A stretch of DNA of 10,231 nucleotides, taken from contig JABAAS010000039.1 of assembly GCA_014238625.1 (NCBI GenBank), positions 1 to 10,231 on the forward strand, given 5' to 3'. Made by a program: the position numbers and the translations under genes. The DNA is from Alphaproteobacteria bacterium. GTDB lineage: Bacteria > Pseudomonadota > Alphaproteobacteria > JABAAW01. Below the pieces are notes generated by a model that saw only the letters and a list, made by a program, of their open reading frames with translations, had not been told where the DNA came from and ran no database searches. Within the stretch, counting starts at the first letter, position 1. The number at the start of each line of letters is the position of its first letter. Below, one piece after another: positions 1-6,789 of this stretch.

Positions 1-401
1 AAAAAATACTGCATCTGATCATGCAACATCGTGTGATACCTGATCGTCGCCGTAAATGAATCCTTCTCTGAGCGAGACGGAAGCTCGCCACTCAGCAAAA
101 GATAGCAAACCTCCAAATAGTCGCTACGCTCCGCTAGCTCCCCTATCTCATAGCCACGATGCATCAAAACTCCCTTATCTCCATCGATAAAAGTAATCGC
201 AGAGCTGCAGCTGCCAGTCATACCATAGCCAGGATCGTAAGTATAAAAACCTAACTCGGACTGCAGAGGAGATATGTCTATAACCGACGAACCCATCGTG
301 CCATCGATAATCGAAAGACGTAATTTCTTGCCACTACGCTCGTCTATAACCGTTACAAAATCTTCGCTCCCCTTAACAGAGCTCTTTCTAATATCCGACA
401 T
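1..401 (-). CDS. gltA: Citrate synthase, N-terminal part (runs off the left edge)
   Basis: Condenses acetyl-CoA and oxaloacetate to citrate at the entry of the TCA cycle, in the cytoplasm. Only the first 133 codons are present. The translation opens MSDIRKSSVKGSEDF and contains the type II citrate synthase N-terminal signature: GFYTYDPGYGMTGSC at about residues 51-65, then ITFIDGDKGVLMHRGYEIGE at about 69-88, then a YLLLSGELPS segment near 101-110. The catalytic His/His/Asp residues lie further on, outside the window. The ATG at 399-401 is chosen because it gives a normal-length N-terminus for the family. No Shine-Dalgarno precedes it, but a promoter-like pair ends about 8 nt upstream, so the message may be leaderless. 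It is read in the same direction as rnpB and the secA block. The family call is sure; the symbol assumes this is the housekeeping copy rather than a methylcitrate synthase paralogue. Confidence 0.93.
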   Translation of the reverse strand, partial: MSDIRKSSVKGSEDFVTVIDERSGKKLRLSIIDGTMGSSVIDISPLQSELGFYTYDPGYGMTGSCSSAITFIDGDKGVLMHRGYEIGELAERSDYLEVCYLLLSGELPSRSEKDSFTATIRYHTMLHDQMQYF

Positions 402-408
402 AATATCT

Positions 409-437
409 ATTTTAGAACATAATTAAAAAAAGAGCAA
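409..437 (-). promoter_or_regulatory. Candidate gltA promoter, possibly leaderless
   Basis: On the minus strand TTGCTC (432-437) is followed by a 17-nt spacer and TAAAAT (409-414), which matches five of six bases of the sigma-70 -10 box. Seven nucleotides separate the -10 from the A of the gltA ATG (401), so transcription would start at or within a base or two of the start codon. This agrees with the missing Shine-Dalgarno. It lies in the 79-bp gap after rnpB. The surroundings are very AT-rich, so chance matches are likely. Confidence 0.45.
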
Positions 438-474
438 TAGAACAAAAAATACAAACACATAAAATCAATAATGT

Positions 475-480
475 AAAAAA
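475..480 (-). terminator. U6 tract at the rnpB 3' end
   Basis: Six T residues (minus strand) directly follow the 3' strand of RNase P helix P1. No strong local hairpin precedes them, because P1 pairs with the far 5' end of the RNA about 400 nt away. This may mark the end of the transcript through structure-assisted termination, or only the processed 3' end. The evidence is weak. Confidence 0.3.
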
Positions 481-888
481 GCAGGCGGTCTATAAGCCGG
501 GTTCTGTAATGGATAAATCCAATGGCGAACATTCATCTAGGACAACGATTACTCGCCGTCTCTGGCGACCTACTCGAACATATCCGAAGACAGAGCAACT
601 ACCTCGTCAAAAGTAGTCTCTGTTCTATTTGGTCTTGCTCCAGACGGGGCTTGCCATGCCGCTTTCGTTACCTCAAGCGCGGTGCGCTCTTACCGCACCT
701 TTTCAACCTTACCCATATAAATATAGGCGGTGTCTTTTCTGTGGCGCTTTCCCTAAACTCGCGATAATCAATGAAAATCGCTTCGCTTGCCGGGGGTTAC
801 CCGACGCCTTGTCTCCGTGGAGCCCGGACTTTCCTCGTGCATAAAATGATAATATCAAATAAACACGCGTTCGCCCAACCGCCTGCTC
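481..888 (-). ncRNA. rnpB: RNase P RNA, bacterial type A
   Basis: Catalytic RNA that matures the 5' ends of tRNAs together with the RnpA protein. Read on the minus strand, it has the universal 5' conserved block GAGGAAAGTCCGGGCTCC (819-836), the internal GCGCCACAGAAA and GCAAGACCAAATAG segments, GATGAATG before the 3' end, and the 3' conserved block ACAGAACCCGGCTTATAG (490-507). The ends pair as helix P1: AGCAGGCGGT at about 878-887 with ACCGCCTGCT at about 480-489. Its length of about 408 nt fits type A. The exact 5' and 3' ends are estimated from P1. It lies between the amidase and gltA, and no protein is encoded here; short open frames across it are chance. The call is secure, with end positions good to a few bases. 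Confidence 0.97.
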
Positions 889-893
889 AAATA

Positions 894-922
894 TAAATAA
901 TACATACAATTAATTTAAGCAA
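894..922 (-). promoter_or_regulatory. Candidate rnpB promoter
   Basis: On the minus strand TTGCTT (917-922), a 17-nt spacer and TATTTA (894-899) place a start about 6-7 nt downstream, at the G of the P1 helix (888). That is where the mature RNA should begin. Each box matches consensus only in part. A better -35, TTGACG (971-976), lies further upstream without a good -10 at the right distance; a longer precursor from there is possible. The 889-998 gap is otherwise plain AT-rich DNA. Confidence 0.4.
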
Positions 923-998
923 GAAATTAATGTATAAAAATAACTACATAAATAATATAAATAAATATAGCGTCAAGCACTATATTATATTTTAGCAT

Positions 999-1718
999 CT
1001 ACTGCTCCCCCCAGCCTCGTAGTAGCGCACGCGCCAAAGAAACGCACTCGTAATCCGCAACATTGTTTATTAGCCTACATCGATACCTGCGCTGAAAAGC
1101 TGCAACCCTCCTCGCACAAAAAGGCGCATAACCTATCCTCGTCAATAAATCATTTAGTAAATCGTCCAAACAAGAATCATTTATATCTGTTCTCTTAAAC
1201 TCATTATTAACATCAATATCAACAATGCGCGGCACAAAACCTACTCCACCATCCGCTAAATAACTCCAATCAAATAACTCGCCAGGGTCTAGTTTGCGAT
1301 CTGGCGATATGTCCGAATGTCCCAATATCCAACTCGAAGAAATCTTATGCTCCGAAACTATGCGACGCGAAAGTGATAGTAAGGAGGACATCTGCGCATC
1401 CGCAAAAGCATGGTAGCCGAAATCGTGTCCCTTGTTTACAAGCTCTATGCCAAGCGAGAAGTCGTTCAGAGACTCCAGACCTCGCCAAAAGCTAACTCCA
1501 GCATGCCAAGCTCGCTTGCTCTCATCAAGTAGAGAAAAAATACTACCATCCTCGTCTATAACATAATGCGCAGATACTCGATTGCTTATCCCAGAATCGC
1601 ATAGTCTCGAAATCGCACTACCAAAGTCCTCCATTCCCGTATAGTGTAATACTAACGCGCTTATCTCAGCGCTACGCTCGTCAAAGTTTGGCGATTGATA
1701 CGAGCGTGAAATCTCCAT
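999..1718 (-). CDS. N-acetylmuramoyl-L-alanine amidase, AmpD/AmiD (Amidase_2) family
   Basis: Zinc amidase that cuts the bond between N-acetylmuramic acid and L-alanine in peptidoglycan or anhydro-muropeptides. The 239-residue protein has the Amidase_2 core in residues 1-150: LHYTGM with zinc ligand His25, AHYVID (50-55), WHAG (71-74), GIELVN with catalytic Glu92, GHSDI with zinc ligand His134, and RKLDPGELF with Lys142 and zinc ligand Asp144. A C-terminal segment at about 190-236 (RIGY...AFQRRYR...) resembles the peptidoglycan-binding tail common in this family. There is no signal peptide or lipobox, which favours a cytoplasmic, AmpD-like recycling role over an outer-membrane AmiD. The ATG at 1716-1718 gives the normal N-terminus but has no clear Shine-Dalgarno. 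It follows the methyltransferase by 51 nt and may share its transcript. The stop is TAG. The ampD versus amiD choice is left open. Confidence 0.92.
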   Translation of the reverse strand: MEISRSYQSPNFDERSAEISALVLHYTGMEDFGSAISRLCDSGISNRVSAHYVIDEDGSIFSLLDESKRAWHAGVSFWRGLESLNDFSLGIELVNKGHDFGYHAFADAQMSSLLSLSRRIVSEHKISSSWILGHSDISPDRKLDPGELFDWSYLADGGVGFVPRIVDIDVNNEFKRTDINDSCLDDLLNDLLTRIGYAPFCARRVAAFQRRYRCRLINNVADYECVSLARALLRGWGEQ

Positions 1719-1769
1719 TAAACTAGAAAGGCTGGTAATACATCTATAATACCGCCGACAATGCTAACG

Positions 1770-2582
1770 CTAATTAATAATCTCAACCAACGCTTGCTGC
1801 GGTGCAAAAGCTAAATATCGAAATTTAATATTGTACTTCTTAACGATTTCATGCCACGCACGAAATTCTCCGTTCCGCCAATTAGGCCAGCCGATAAACT
1901 CATCAAACAATAGCAAAAGACCAGGCGTAAGATGTTGAGATAATTCTTCAAGAGCAAGAAATGTAGATTCGTAAGTGTCACAATCTATATGGATAAATTT
2001 AATCGAAGAATCTTTTAAATTATCTCTGCAAAACTCAGGTAATGTTTTATCAAACCATCCTTTCACAAGCGTAACATTGCTACTAACAGCAGGAAGCTCG
2101 CCACCAAGGTCAAAAGCTCCCTTGGAAGATACATTGCCCTTCCAATCCTCAGCCAAGCCTTCAAAAGAATCAAAGCCGAAAAAATCTGTCTCAGGAAGTC
2201 GATCCGCAAAGTAATTTATGCTACTACCTCCAAAAACCCCTAACTCTATGCAAACACCATCTATCTCTCGCTCCTTAACTCTCAGAATCGCGTAGTTCCA
2301 AATAAAAAAAATATCCCTAAAAACAAGTACATCTTTTAAATGCTTCTCCACAAAATCCGCAGACTCTTCAACCGCTCGCTCAAACAAAACTGCCTGCAAG
2401 TTATGTTTGTAGCTAAAGGCGTGACTCTGTACTCTTTGCACCATTTGATTTAATACAATGGCACTATGGCTACCTTCTTCGCTATACATAAAATCAAACA
2501 TCCTTTGTTTCATTTTGTCAAAAACATAATAAATAATTTTCAAAACAGTAATATCAAAAAGATAGTGCAGTATTCTTTTCAT
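1770..2582 (-). CDS. Class I SAM-dependent methyltransferase, TylF/macrocin O-methyltransferase-like
   Basis: Probable small-molecule or sugar O-methyltransferase; the substrate is unknown. In its 270 residues the SAM-binding loop is IELGVFGGSS (112-121, Glu113 included), followed by FFGFDSFEGL (134-143), the acidic IHIDCDTYEST motif (197-207, with Asp200 and Asp202 as likely metal or substrate ligands) and LLLFDEFIGW (223-232, Asp227). This order matches the TylF/Methyltransf_24-type families. The first 30 residues are hydrophobic and basic, which could allow membrane association. The start lies 19 nt after the secA stop, with a strong GAGGAGG Shine-Dalgarno between, so co-expression with secA is likely. 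Oddities: it has far fewer CTCG tetramers on the plus strand than the genes around it, and a much better Shine-Dalgarno, which suggests later acquisition. TylF-type genes usually sit in glycan or secondary-metabolite clusters; none is visible here. The stop is TAG. Confidence 0.82.
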   Translation of the reverse strand: MKRILHYLFDITVLKIIYYVFDKMKQRMFDFMYSEEGSHSAIVLNQMVQRVQSHAFSYKHNLQAVLFERAVEESADFVEKHLKDVLVFRDIFFIWNYAILRVKEREIDGVCIELGVFGGSSINYFADRLPETDFFGFDSFEGLAEDWKGNVSSKGAFDLGGELPAVSSNVTLVKGWFDKTLPEFCRDNLKDSSIKFIHIDCDTYESTFLALEELSQHLTPGLLLLFDEFIGWPNWRNGEFRAWHEIVKKYNIKFRYLAFAPQQALVEIIN

Positions 2583-2592
2583 TCTAATATAG

Positions 2593-2599
2593 CCTCCTC
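2593..2599 (-). promoter_or_regulatory. Strong Shine-Dalgarno of the methyltransferase gene
   Basis: GAGGAGG (minus strand) begins 2 nt after the secA stop codon and ends 10 nt before the methyltransferase ATG. It fixes that start and suggests translation following on from secA. Most other genes in the window lack such a site; only algH has a comparable one. Confidence 0.75.
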
Positions 2600-2601
2600 G
2601 A

Positions 2602-5316
2602 CTAACTCAGTTTGCCATGGCAGTGCTTATACTTCTTGCCAGAGCCACAAGGGCAAGAAGCGTTGCGGCGAATCTTATGTGCAGATACTAACGGTTTGCT
2701 AATGCTCGGGCGAGCATTAACATCCTCACCAACATCGACTCTACTATCCCTGACTCTACTATCTCTGCCGCCACCACCAGCCCTGCCACCACCAGCCCTG
2801 CCAGAACGCGAGGGCGTGGCAGTGCCAACATCAATCGTAAGGCGCGATAGCAACGCAACTACATTCTCCTTCATAAGCCATAGCATGCCCTCGAATAATT
2901 CAAATGCCTCGCGGCGATAGGCGTTAAGCGGGTCCTGCTGACCATAGGAGCGAAGTCCTATGCCTTGGCGTAAGTGGTCTAACTGACCTAAGTGATCCTT
3001 CCAAAGCGCGTCTTGTACCTGTAGTAATAAATAACGCTCCGCATCCTCCATTACAGAACGCGAAACACTCGAAAATTGATTCTCAACATGCTCGCTAACA
3101 GCCGAACCTATACGCTTGCGCAAAATATCCTCCGCTACTCCCTCCTCCTTAGCCCAGCTCGTTATCGGAAGATCAAGCGCAAATAAACGCAAAGTCTCCT
3201 CATGCAAGCCAGACAAATCCCATTGCTCCGGTAAAACACGCTCGGGCAGTGAGCGCTTTATCATCTTGTCTAGCAAGTCATCGCGAAACTCAGCAACCAA
3301 ATCACTCTGCGAAACACTATCGTTCATAAATGCTCGACGCTGCGCAAAAACTATCTTACGCTGGTCGTTCGTTACATCGTCAAACTTTAATAACTGCTTG
3401 CGAATCTCAAAATTCTGCTCCTCAACCTTCCTTTGCGCCTTCTCTATCGCCTTGCTAACCCAAGGGTGCGATATCGCCTCGTCCGCACGAATACCCAACT
3501 TCTCTAGCATCGAATCAAGACGCTGCGAGCCAAAAACTCGCATCAAGTCGTCCTCTAAACTCAAAAAAAACTTCGAACGACCAGAGTCTCCCTGCCTGCC
3601 AGAACGACCGCGCAGCTGGTTGTCTATCCGACGACTCTCATGACGCTCGGTGCCTAAAATAAATAAACCGCCAGCAGCTCGAACGCGCTCGCCATTCGCG
3701 CGAATCTCCGACAAAACTGCCTCGCTACTCCTATCCTCGCTGCCACTTTTACCCTTACCTTTGCCAGAAGAAAGCTGCTGCGATTGCGCTAGAATCGCTT
3801 CAGCATTGCCGCCTAGTTGGATGTCCGTACCACGACCAGCCATGTTCGTAGCTATAGTAACGCTGCCAGAACGGCCAGCATTGATGATTATCTCCGCCTC
3901 TTGGTCATGACGACGCGCGTTTAATACCTGATGCGGAATCTTCGCTCGGCGCAAGCGGGATGAAAGATGCTCCGACTTCTCTATCGAAACAGTCCCGATC
4001 AATATAGGCTGACCTTTAGAAAAACATGTTTCTATTTGACGCTCAATCGCTTTGTCGCGCTCCTCCTTTGTCCGATAAATCTCATCGTTATCGTCCTTCC
4101 GACACATCGGCTTATTCGTCTCAAGCGCAACAACTCGCAAGCCGTATATCTCTTCAAACTCCGCAGCCTCCGTCATCGCCGTGCCAGTCATTCCCGCTAG
4201 CTTGTCATAGCCGCGGAAGTAGTTCTGAAAAGTGATCGACGCTAAAGTTTGATTCTCGTTCTGAATCGTAACTCCCTCCTTCGCCTCAAGCGCCTGATGC
4301 AAACCATCCGAATAACGACGACCCTCCATTATACGACCGGTGAACTCGTCTATTATCAAAACCGCACCATCCTTGACTATATAATCGCTATCGCGGTGAA
4401 AAAGATGACGCGCCTTCAAACTCTGCGTAATCTGGTGGACAAGCGTGATGTTGTCTAAATCATACAAACCTCCACTACTAATTAAGCCATGTTCTTCAAC
4501 CAAAGACTCGCAGTATTCAGAGCCACTCTCCGTCAGAGAAATGCTCCGTTGCTTCTCGTCCTTCTCAAAATGCTCCGCAGACAAGACAGATACTAGGCGA
4601 TCTACTTTGCCGTAAGTGTCAACGCTACGCTGCGCTGGACCAGAAATAATCAAAGGCGTGCGTGCCTCGTCTATCAATATGCTATCTACCTCATCAACAA
4701 TCGCGTAGTGGAAACCTCGTTGCACGCAATCGTCCGAGCGAAGTTTCAAATTGTCTCGCAGAAAGTCAAACCCTAACTCGTTGTTCGTACCATAGGTGAT
4801 GTCACAGGCATACTGCGCCTTGCGCTCAAAATCGTCTAAACCCGCATAAATGCAACCAGTCGTTAAGCCTAACGCTCGAAAAACCTTACCCATCCAAGCA
4901 GCATCACGGCGCGCCAAGTAATCGTTTACTGTAACTATATGCACTCCCTTATTATCCAATGCGTTCAATGCCGCCGCTAATGTCGCAACTAATGTCTTGC
5001 CCTCGCCAGTCTTCATCTCCGCTATCTCGCCACGGTGAAGCACTATGCCTCCAGCTATCTGAACATCAAAGTGAGTCTGCTCAAGCGTGCGAGTCGCCGC
5101 CTCACGCACTAAAGAAAAAGCCTCGGGAAGAAGATTATCAAGTTTCTCATCGCTGGCTCTACGCCTGCGGAGAGCAGCAAACTTTTCTCGTAGCTCCGAA
5201 TCGCTACACTCTCGCAAAACAGGCGCAAGAGCAGAAGTCGCTGAAACCATAGGCCGAAGCGACTTCAGAACGCGCTCGTTCGCAGAGCCAAAAAATCCAA
5301 GAAGCGGTGATAGCAT
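2602..5316 (-). CDS. secA: Preprotein translocase ATPase SecA
   Basis: Motor ATPase that pushes unfolded preproteins through SecYEG. From the ATG at 5314-5316 the protein has 904 residues, usual for the family. In that numbering: Walker A within MKTGEGKT (101-108), DEVD Walker B (208-211), the preprotein cross-linking region, MAGRGTDIQLGG (492-503), the arginine-finger stretch RIDNQLRGRSGRQGD (563-577), the helical scaffold with WKDHLGQLDHLRQGIG (772-787), a Gly/Arg/Ser-rich linker (about 838-860), and the C-terminal SEC-C zinc motif with Cys888, Cys890, Cys899 and His900, which binds SecB or lipids in relatives. A TTG at 5341-5343 would add nine residues, but MLSPLLGFFGSANERVLK is the normal SecA N-terminus, so the ATG is preferred. 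It diverges from mlaA and leads into the methyltransferase gene. The linker DNA holds two pairs of 15-nt tandem repeats. The stop is TAG. Confidence 0.98.
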   Translation of the reverse strand: MLSPLLGFFGSANERVLKSLRPMVSATSALAPVLRECSDSELREKFAALRRRRASDEKLDNLLPEAFSLVREAATRTLEQTHFDVQIAGGIVLHRGEIAEMKTGEGKTLVATLAAALNALDNKGVHIVTVNDYLARRDAAWMGKVFRALGLTTGCIYAGLDDFERKAQYACDITYGTNNELGFDFLRDNLKLRSDDCVQRGFHYAIVDEVDSILIDEARTPLIISGPAQRSVDTYGKVDRLVSVLSAEHFEKDEKQRSISLTESGSEYCESLVEEHGLISSGGLYDLDNITLVHQITQSLKARHLFHRDSDYIVKDGAVLIIDEFTGRIMEGRRYSDGLHQALEAKEGVTIQNENQTLASITFQNYFRGYDKLAGMTGTAMTEAAEFEEIYGLRVVALETNKPMCRKDDNDEIYRTKEERDKAIERQIETCFSKGQPILIGTVSIEKSEHLSSRLRRAKIPHQVLNARRHDQEAEIIINAGRSGSVTIATNMAGRGTDIQLGGNAEAILAQSQQLSSGKGKGKSGSEDRSSEAVLSEIRANGERVRAAGGLFILGTERHESRRIDNQLRGRSGRQGDSGRSKFFLSLEDDLMRVFGSQRLDSMLEKLGIRADEAISHPWVSKAIEKAQRKVEEQNFEIRKQLLKFDDVTNDQRKIVFAQRRAFMNDSVSQSDLVAEFRDDLLDKMIKRSLPERVLPEQWDLSGLHEETLRLFALDLPITSWAKEEGVAEDILRKRIGSAVSEHVENQFSSVSRSVMEDAERYLLLQVQDALWKDHLGQLDHLRQGIGLRSYGQQDPLNAYRREAFELFEGMLWLMKENVVALLSRLTIDVGTATPSRSGRAGGGRAGGGGRDSRVRDSRVDVGEDVNARPSISKPLVSAHKIRRNASCPCGSGKKYKHCHGKLS
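2700..2719. repeat. Near-perfect DNA palindrome inside the secA 3' end
   Basis: Arms TAATGCTCG and CGAGCATTA, 9 bp each, flank a central GG. It lies in the codons of the variable SecA linker (VNARPSIS). It could be a protein-binding site or a cruciform or hairpin, but chance cannot be excluded. Confidence 0.5.
2737..2800. repeat. Two pairs of 15-nt tandem repeats in the SecA linker
   Basis: A 15-nt unit beginning gactctactat occurs at 2737-2751 and 2752-2766, encoding the DSRV(R/D) pair. A second 15-nt unit, ccaccaccagccctg, occurs at 2771-2785 and 2786-2800 and encodes the Gly/Arg-rich AGGGR pair. Both keep the reading frame and lie in the disordered linker between the helical domains and the zinc tail. 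Confidence 0.85.
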
Positions 5317-5416
5317 GCTCGCGTTATAAGGCAATAGACGCAAATAGGCAACGACCTTGCGTAAAAAAGTTTGTTTCTGCGTGCATCAATAATAAAAAAA
5401 TTATACAATTCAATCC
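5317..5416. promoter_or_regulatory. Divergent secA/mlaA intergenic region with candidate promoters
   Basis: A 100-bp gap that must hold the promoters for secA (minus) and mlaA (plus). The best element is a perfect TATAAT on the minus strand (5400-5405), with a poor -35 (TTTATG, 5423-5428) at 17 nt that reaches into mlaA. It would give secA a leader of about 77 nt. For mlaA only a weak pair is seen: TTGTTT (5371-5376) and TAAAAA (5393-5398), spacer 16. Neither gene has a clear Shine-Dalgarno. Confidence 0.35.
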
Positions 5417-6649
5417 ATGCTGCATAAAAAAAACATCCCTTTAATCATAATAATAGCTTTGTCCATCTCAGCCATCTCGACGCAGGCAAGTGCAAAAAAA
5501 AATGAAAACACAAATAACTATCAGAACTTTGACCGCAACCAGCAAGACCCTTACCAAGAAGACCCCTACCTGCAAGACCCTTTCGCAAATAGCGAGCTAA
5601 TAGATGGGCAGCAAAATGACAAGCCTGCAAAGCTGGAGCAAAAAGTAAAAACAAAAGTAGAAACTTTGGAAAAAATATACAGCCTACCCCTACCCTTGCC
5701 AGTAGGACGCAGGGACGCTCGCATCGAAGATAAAAACTCGCAAAAAAATATAGAAAAGCGCACAAAAAGGCTCGAAGCCCAAAAAAAATTCCCAAAAAAT
5801 TACACCCTCGTTCAAACTTTCGATTTGCCCTCAATAGAGGAGAGCAAACCCATTGCAGAAAGAAAAAAATTCCAGAAATACGCCAAACTGCCAGACCCCT
5901 TCGTCAAGTTTAACCGATACCAATTCAAAGCAACTCGAAGATACGAAAGATATTTCTTCCGACCACTCGCTAAAGGATGGAGAAAATTACCTAATATCAT
6001 AACAAATCCCATCATAAACTTCGCTAAAAACCTCGCCGCACCAAAGCACTTCGTAAACGCTCTGCTGCAGGGAAACCCGCTGCGTGCTATACAATCCTTG
6101 TTCTCATTCACGCTCAACTCCACAATCGGATTCGGCGGAATCATAAATGTCGCTCAAGGAATCGGAATGCCAGACTCCTCCGAAGATTTCGGGCAGACAC
6201 TCGCAATATACGGAGTAAAACCAGGGGCTTACTTGTTCCTAGTCGCTCCCTCATCAACTCGAGATACAGCAGGAGACATCATCGACGCCTTCCTCATAAA
6301 CCAATTCGCAAACCCCGCTCAATACATAATCCCATACTACGGACAGGGAATATCCATAGGACTCGGTATGCTAATCGGACTCGACGCATACGGAAAAGCC
6401 CTAAAGCAAATCGAAGCAATAGAGCAGGGTGCCATCGACCTGTATGTGACAACTAGAAGATTCTACGCATATAACCGAGCCTTGCAAATCCTAAACATCG
6501 AACAAGCAAAAAGTGAAAAAGTCGGAAATACTAACTCCGCTCAAAAAAACGCAGGAGGGAACGCAGGAGTGAACACAGGAGTAAACGCAGGCGGAGGCGA
6601 AAATAAAACTCGAACAGAAGACCCCTTCGCAGAGATCGAGGAAGAATAG
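5417..6649 (+). CDS. mlaA: MlaA/VacJ family protein lacking a lipobox cysteine
   Basis: MlaA proteins sit at the outer membrane and remove phospholipids from its outer leaflet for return to the inner membrane. The 410-residue protein has a Sec signal peptide (residues 1 to about 26, hydrophobic IIIIALSISAI, likely cleavage after ASA). A polar, Lys/Glu-rich spacer (about 27-155) carries three DP(Y/F) pentapeptide repeats (43-57). The MlaA domain (about 158-350) is shown by DPFVKFNRYQF, RPLAKGWRKLP, NALLQGNP, TLNSTIGFGG, FGQTLAIYGVKPGAYL and STRDTAGDIID. A Gly/Asn tail with four NxGx repeats (378-393) and an acidic end follow. Odd points: the chain contains no cysteine at all, so unlike E. coli MlaA it cannot be lipidated, and it is longer than the roughly 250-residue norm. 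No other mla gene is nearby. ATG 5417 directly begins the signal peptide; no Shine-Dalgarno. The stop is TAG. Confidence 0.92.
   Translation: MLHKKNIPLIIIIALSISAISTQASAKKNENTNNYQNFDRNQQDPYQEDPYLQDPFANSELIDGQQNDKPAKLEQKVKTKVETLEKIYSLPLPLPVGRRDARIEDKNSQKNIEKRTKRLEAQKKFPKNYTLVQTFDLPSIEESKPIAERKKFQKYAKLPDPFVKFNRYQFKATRRYERYFFRPLAKGWRKLPNIITNPIINFAKNLAAPKHFVNALLQGNPLRAIQSLFSFTLNSTIGFGGIINVAQGIGMPDSSEDFGQTLAIYGVKPGAYLFLVAPSSTRDTAGDIIDAFLINQFANPAQYIIPYYGQGISIGLGMLIGLDAYGKALKQIEAIEQGAIDLYVTTRRFYAYNRALQILNIEQAKSEKVGNTNSAQKNAGGNAGVNTGVNAGGGENKTRTEDPFAEIEEE
5543..5587 (+). repeat. Three 15-nt repeats in mlaA (DPY motif)
   Basis: Three imperfect 15-nt units (5543-5557, 5558-5572, 5573-5587) encode QDPYQ, EDPYL and QDPFA in the spacer after the signal peptide. 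The same DPF motif opens the MlaA domain (residue 160) and recurs near the C-terminus (residue 402). Confidence 0.75.
6548..6595 (+). repeat. Four 12-nt tandem repeats in the mlaA tail
   Basis: Four in-frame 12-nt units encode NAGG, NAGV, NTGV and NAGG. They form a flexible Gly/Asn tail after the conserved domain and differ from each other mostly at the last codon. Confidence 0.88.
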
Positions 6650-6668
6650 AGAAAAAGTAAAGCCCTAA

Positions 6669-6712
6669 GGCACTCACAAGGGACACTCAAAGGGTACTCA
6701 AGGGGTACTCAA
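6669..6712. repeat. Four degenerate ~11-bp direct repeats between mlaA and algH
   Basis: Units GGCACTCACAA (6669-6679), GGGACACTCAAA (6680-6691), GGGTACTCAA (6692-6701) and GGGGTACTCAA (6702-6712) follow head to tail, about one helical turn each. They lie in the 140-bp convergent gap, 20 nt after the mlaA stop. A short GCGAG/CTCGC hairpin (6720-6735) follows without a T tract on either strand. No convincing terminator is seen for either gene. Confidence 0.75.
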
Positions 6713-6789
6713 GGCGCGGGCGAGAATATACTCGCACAAACAAGATAACCCCTCTCCAAAGCTATAAAAATTAAGCAGAGGCTGAAAAA

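Noticed and set aside
522..909. Three short open frames across this stretch, on both strands
   Set aside because: They lie within or across the RNase P RNA, whose conserved blocks and P1 ends explain the sequence. They have no ribosome sites or recognisable protein motifs.
5341..5343. TTG start adding nine residues to SecA
   Set aside because: The SecA family N-terminus begins at the ATG at 5314-5316 (MLSPLLGFFGSAN). The extra residues match nothing in the family and no ribosome site supports them.
5445..6144. Minus-strand open frames opposite mlaA
   Set aside because: They run antisense to a well-supported MlaA coding region and their Phe/Leu/Cys-rich translations are typical of shadow frames.
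6720..6735. GCGAG/CTCGC hairpin as a terminator
   Set aside because: Only five base pairs and no T tract on either strand, so it does not meet the form of an intrinsic terminator.
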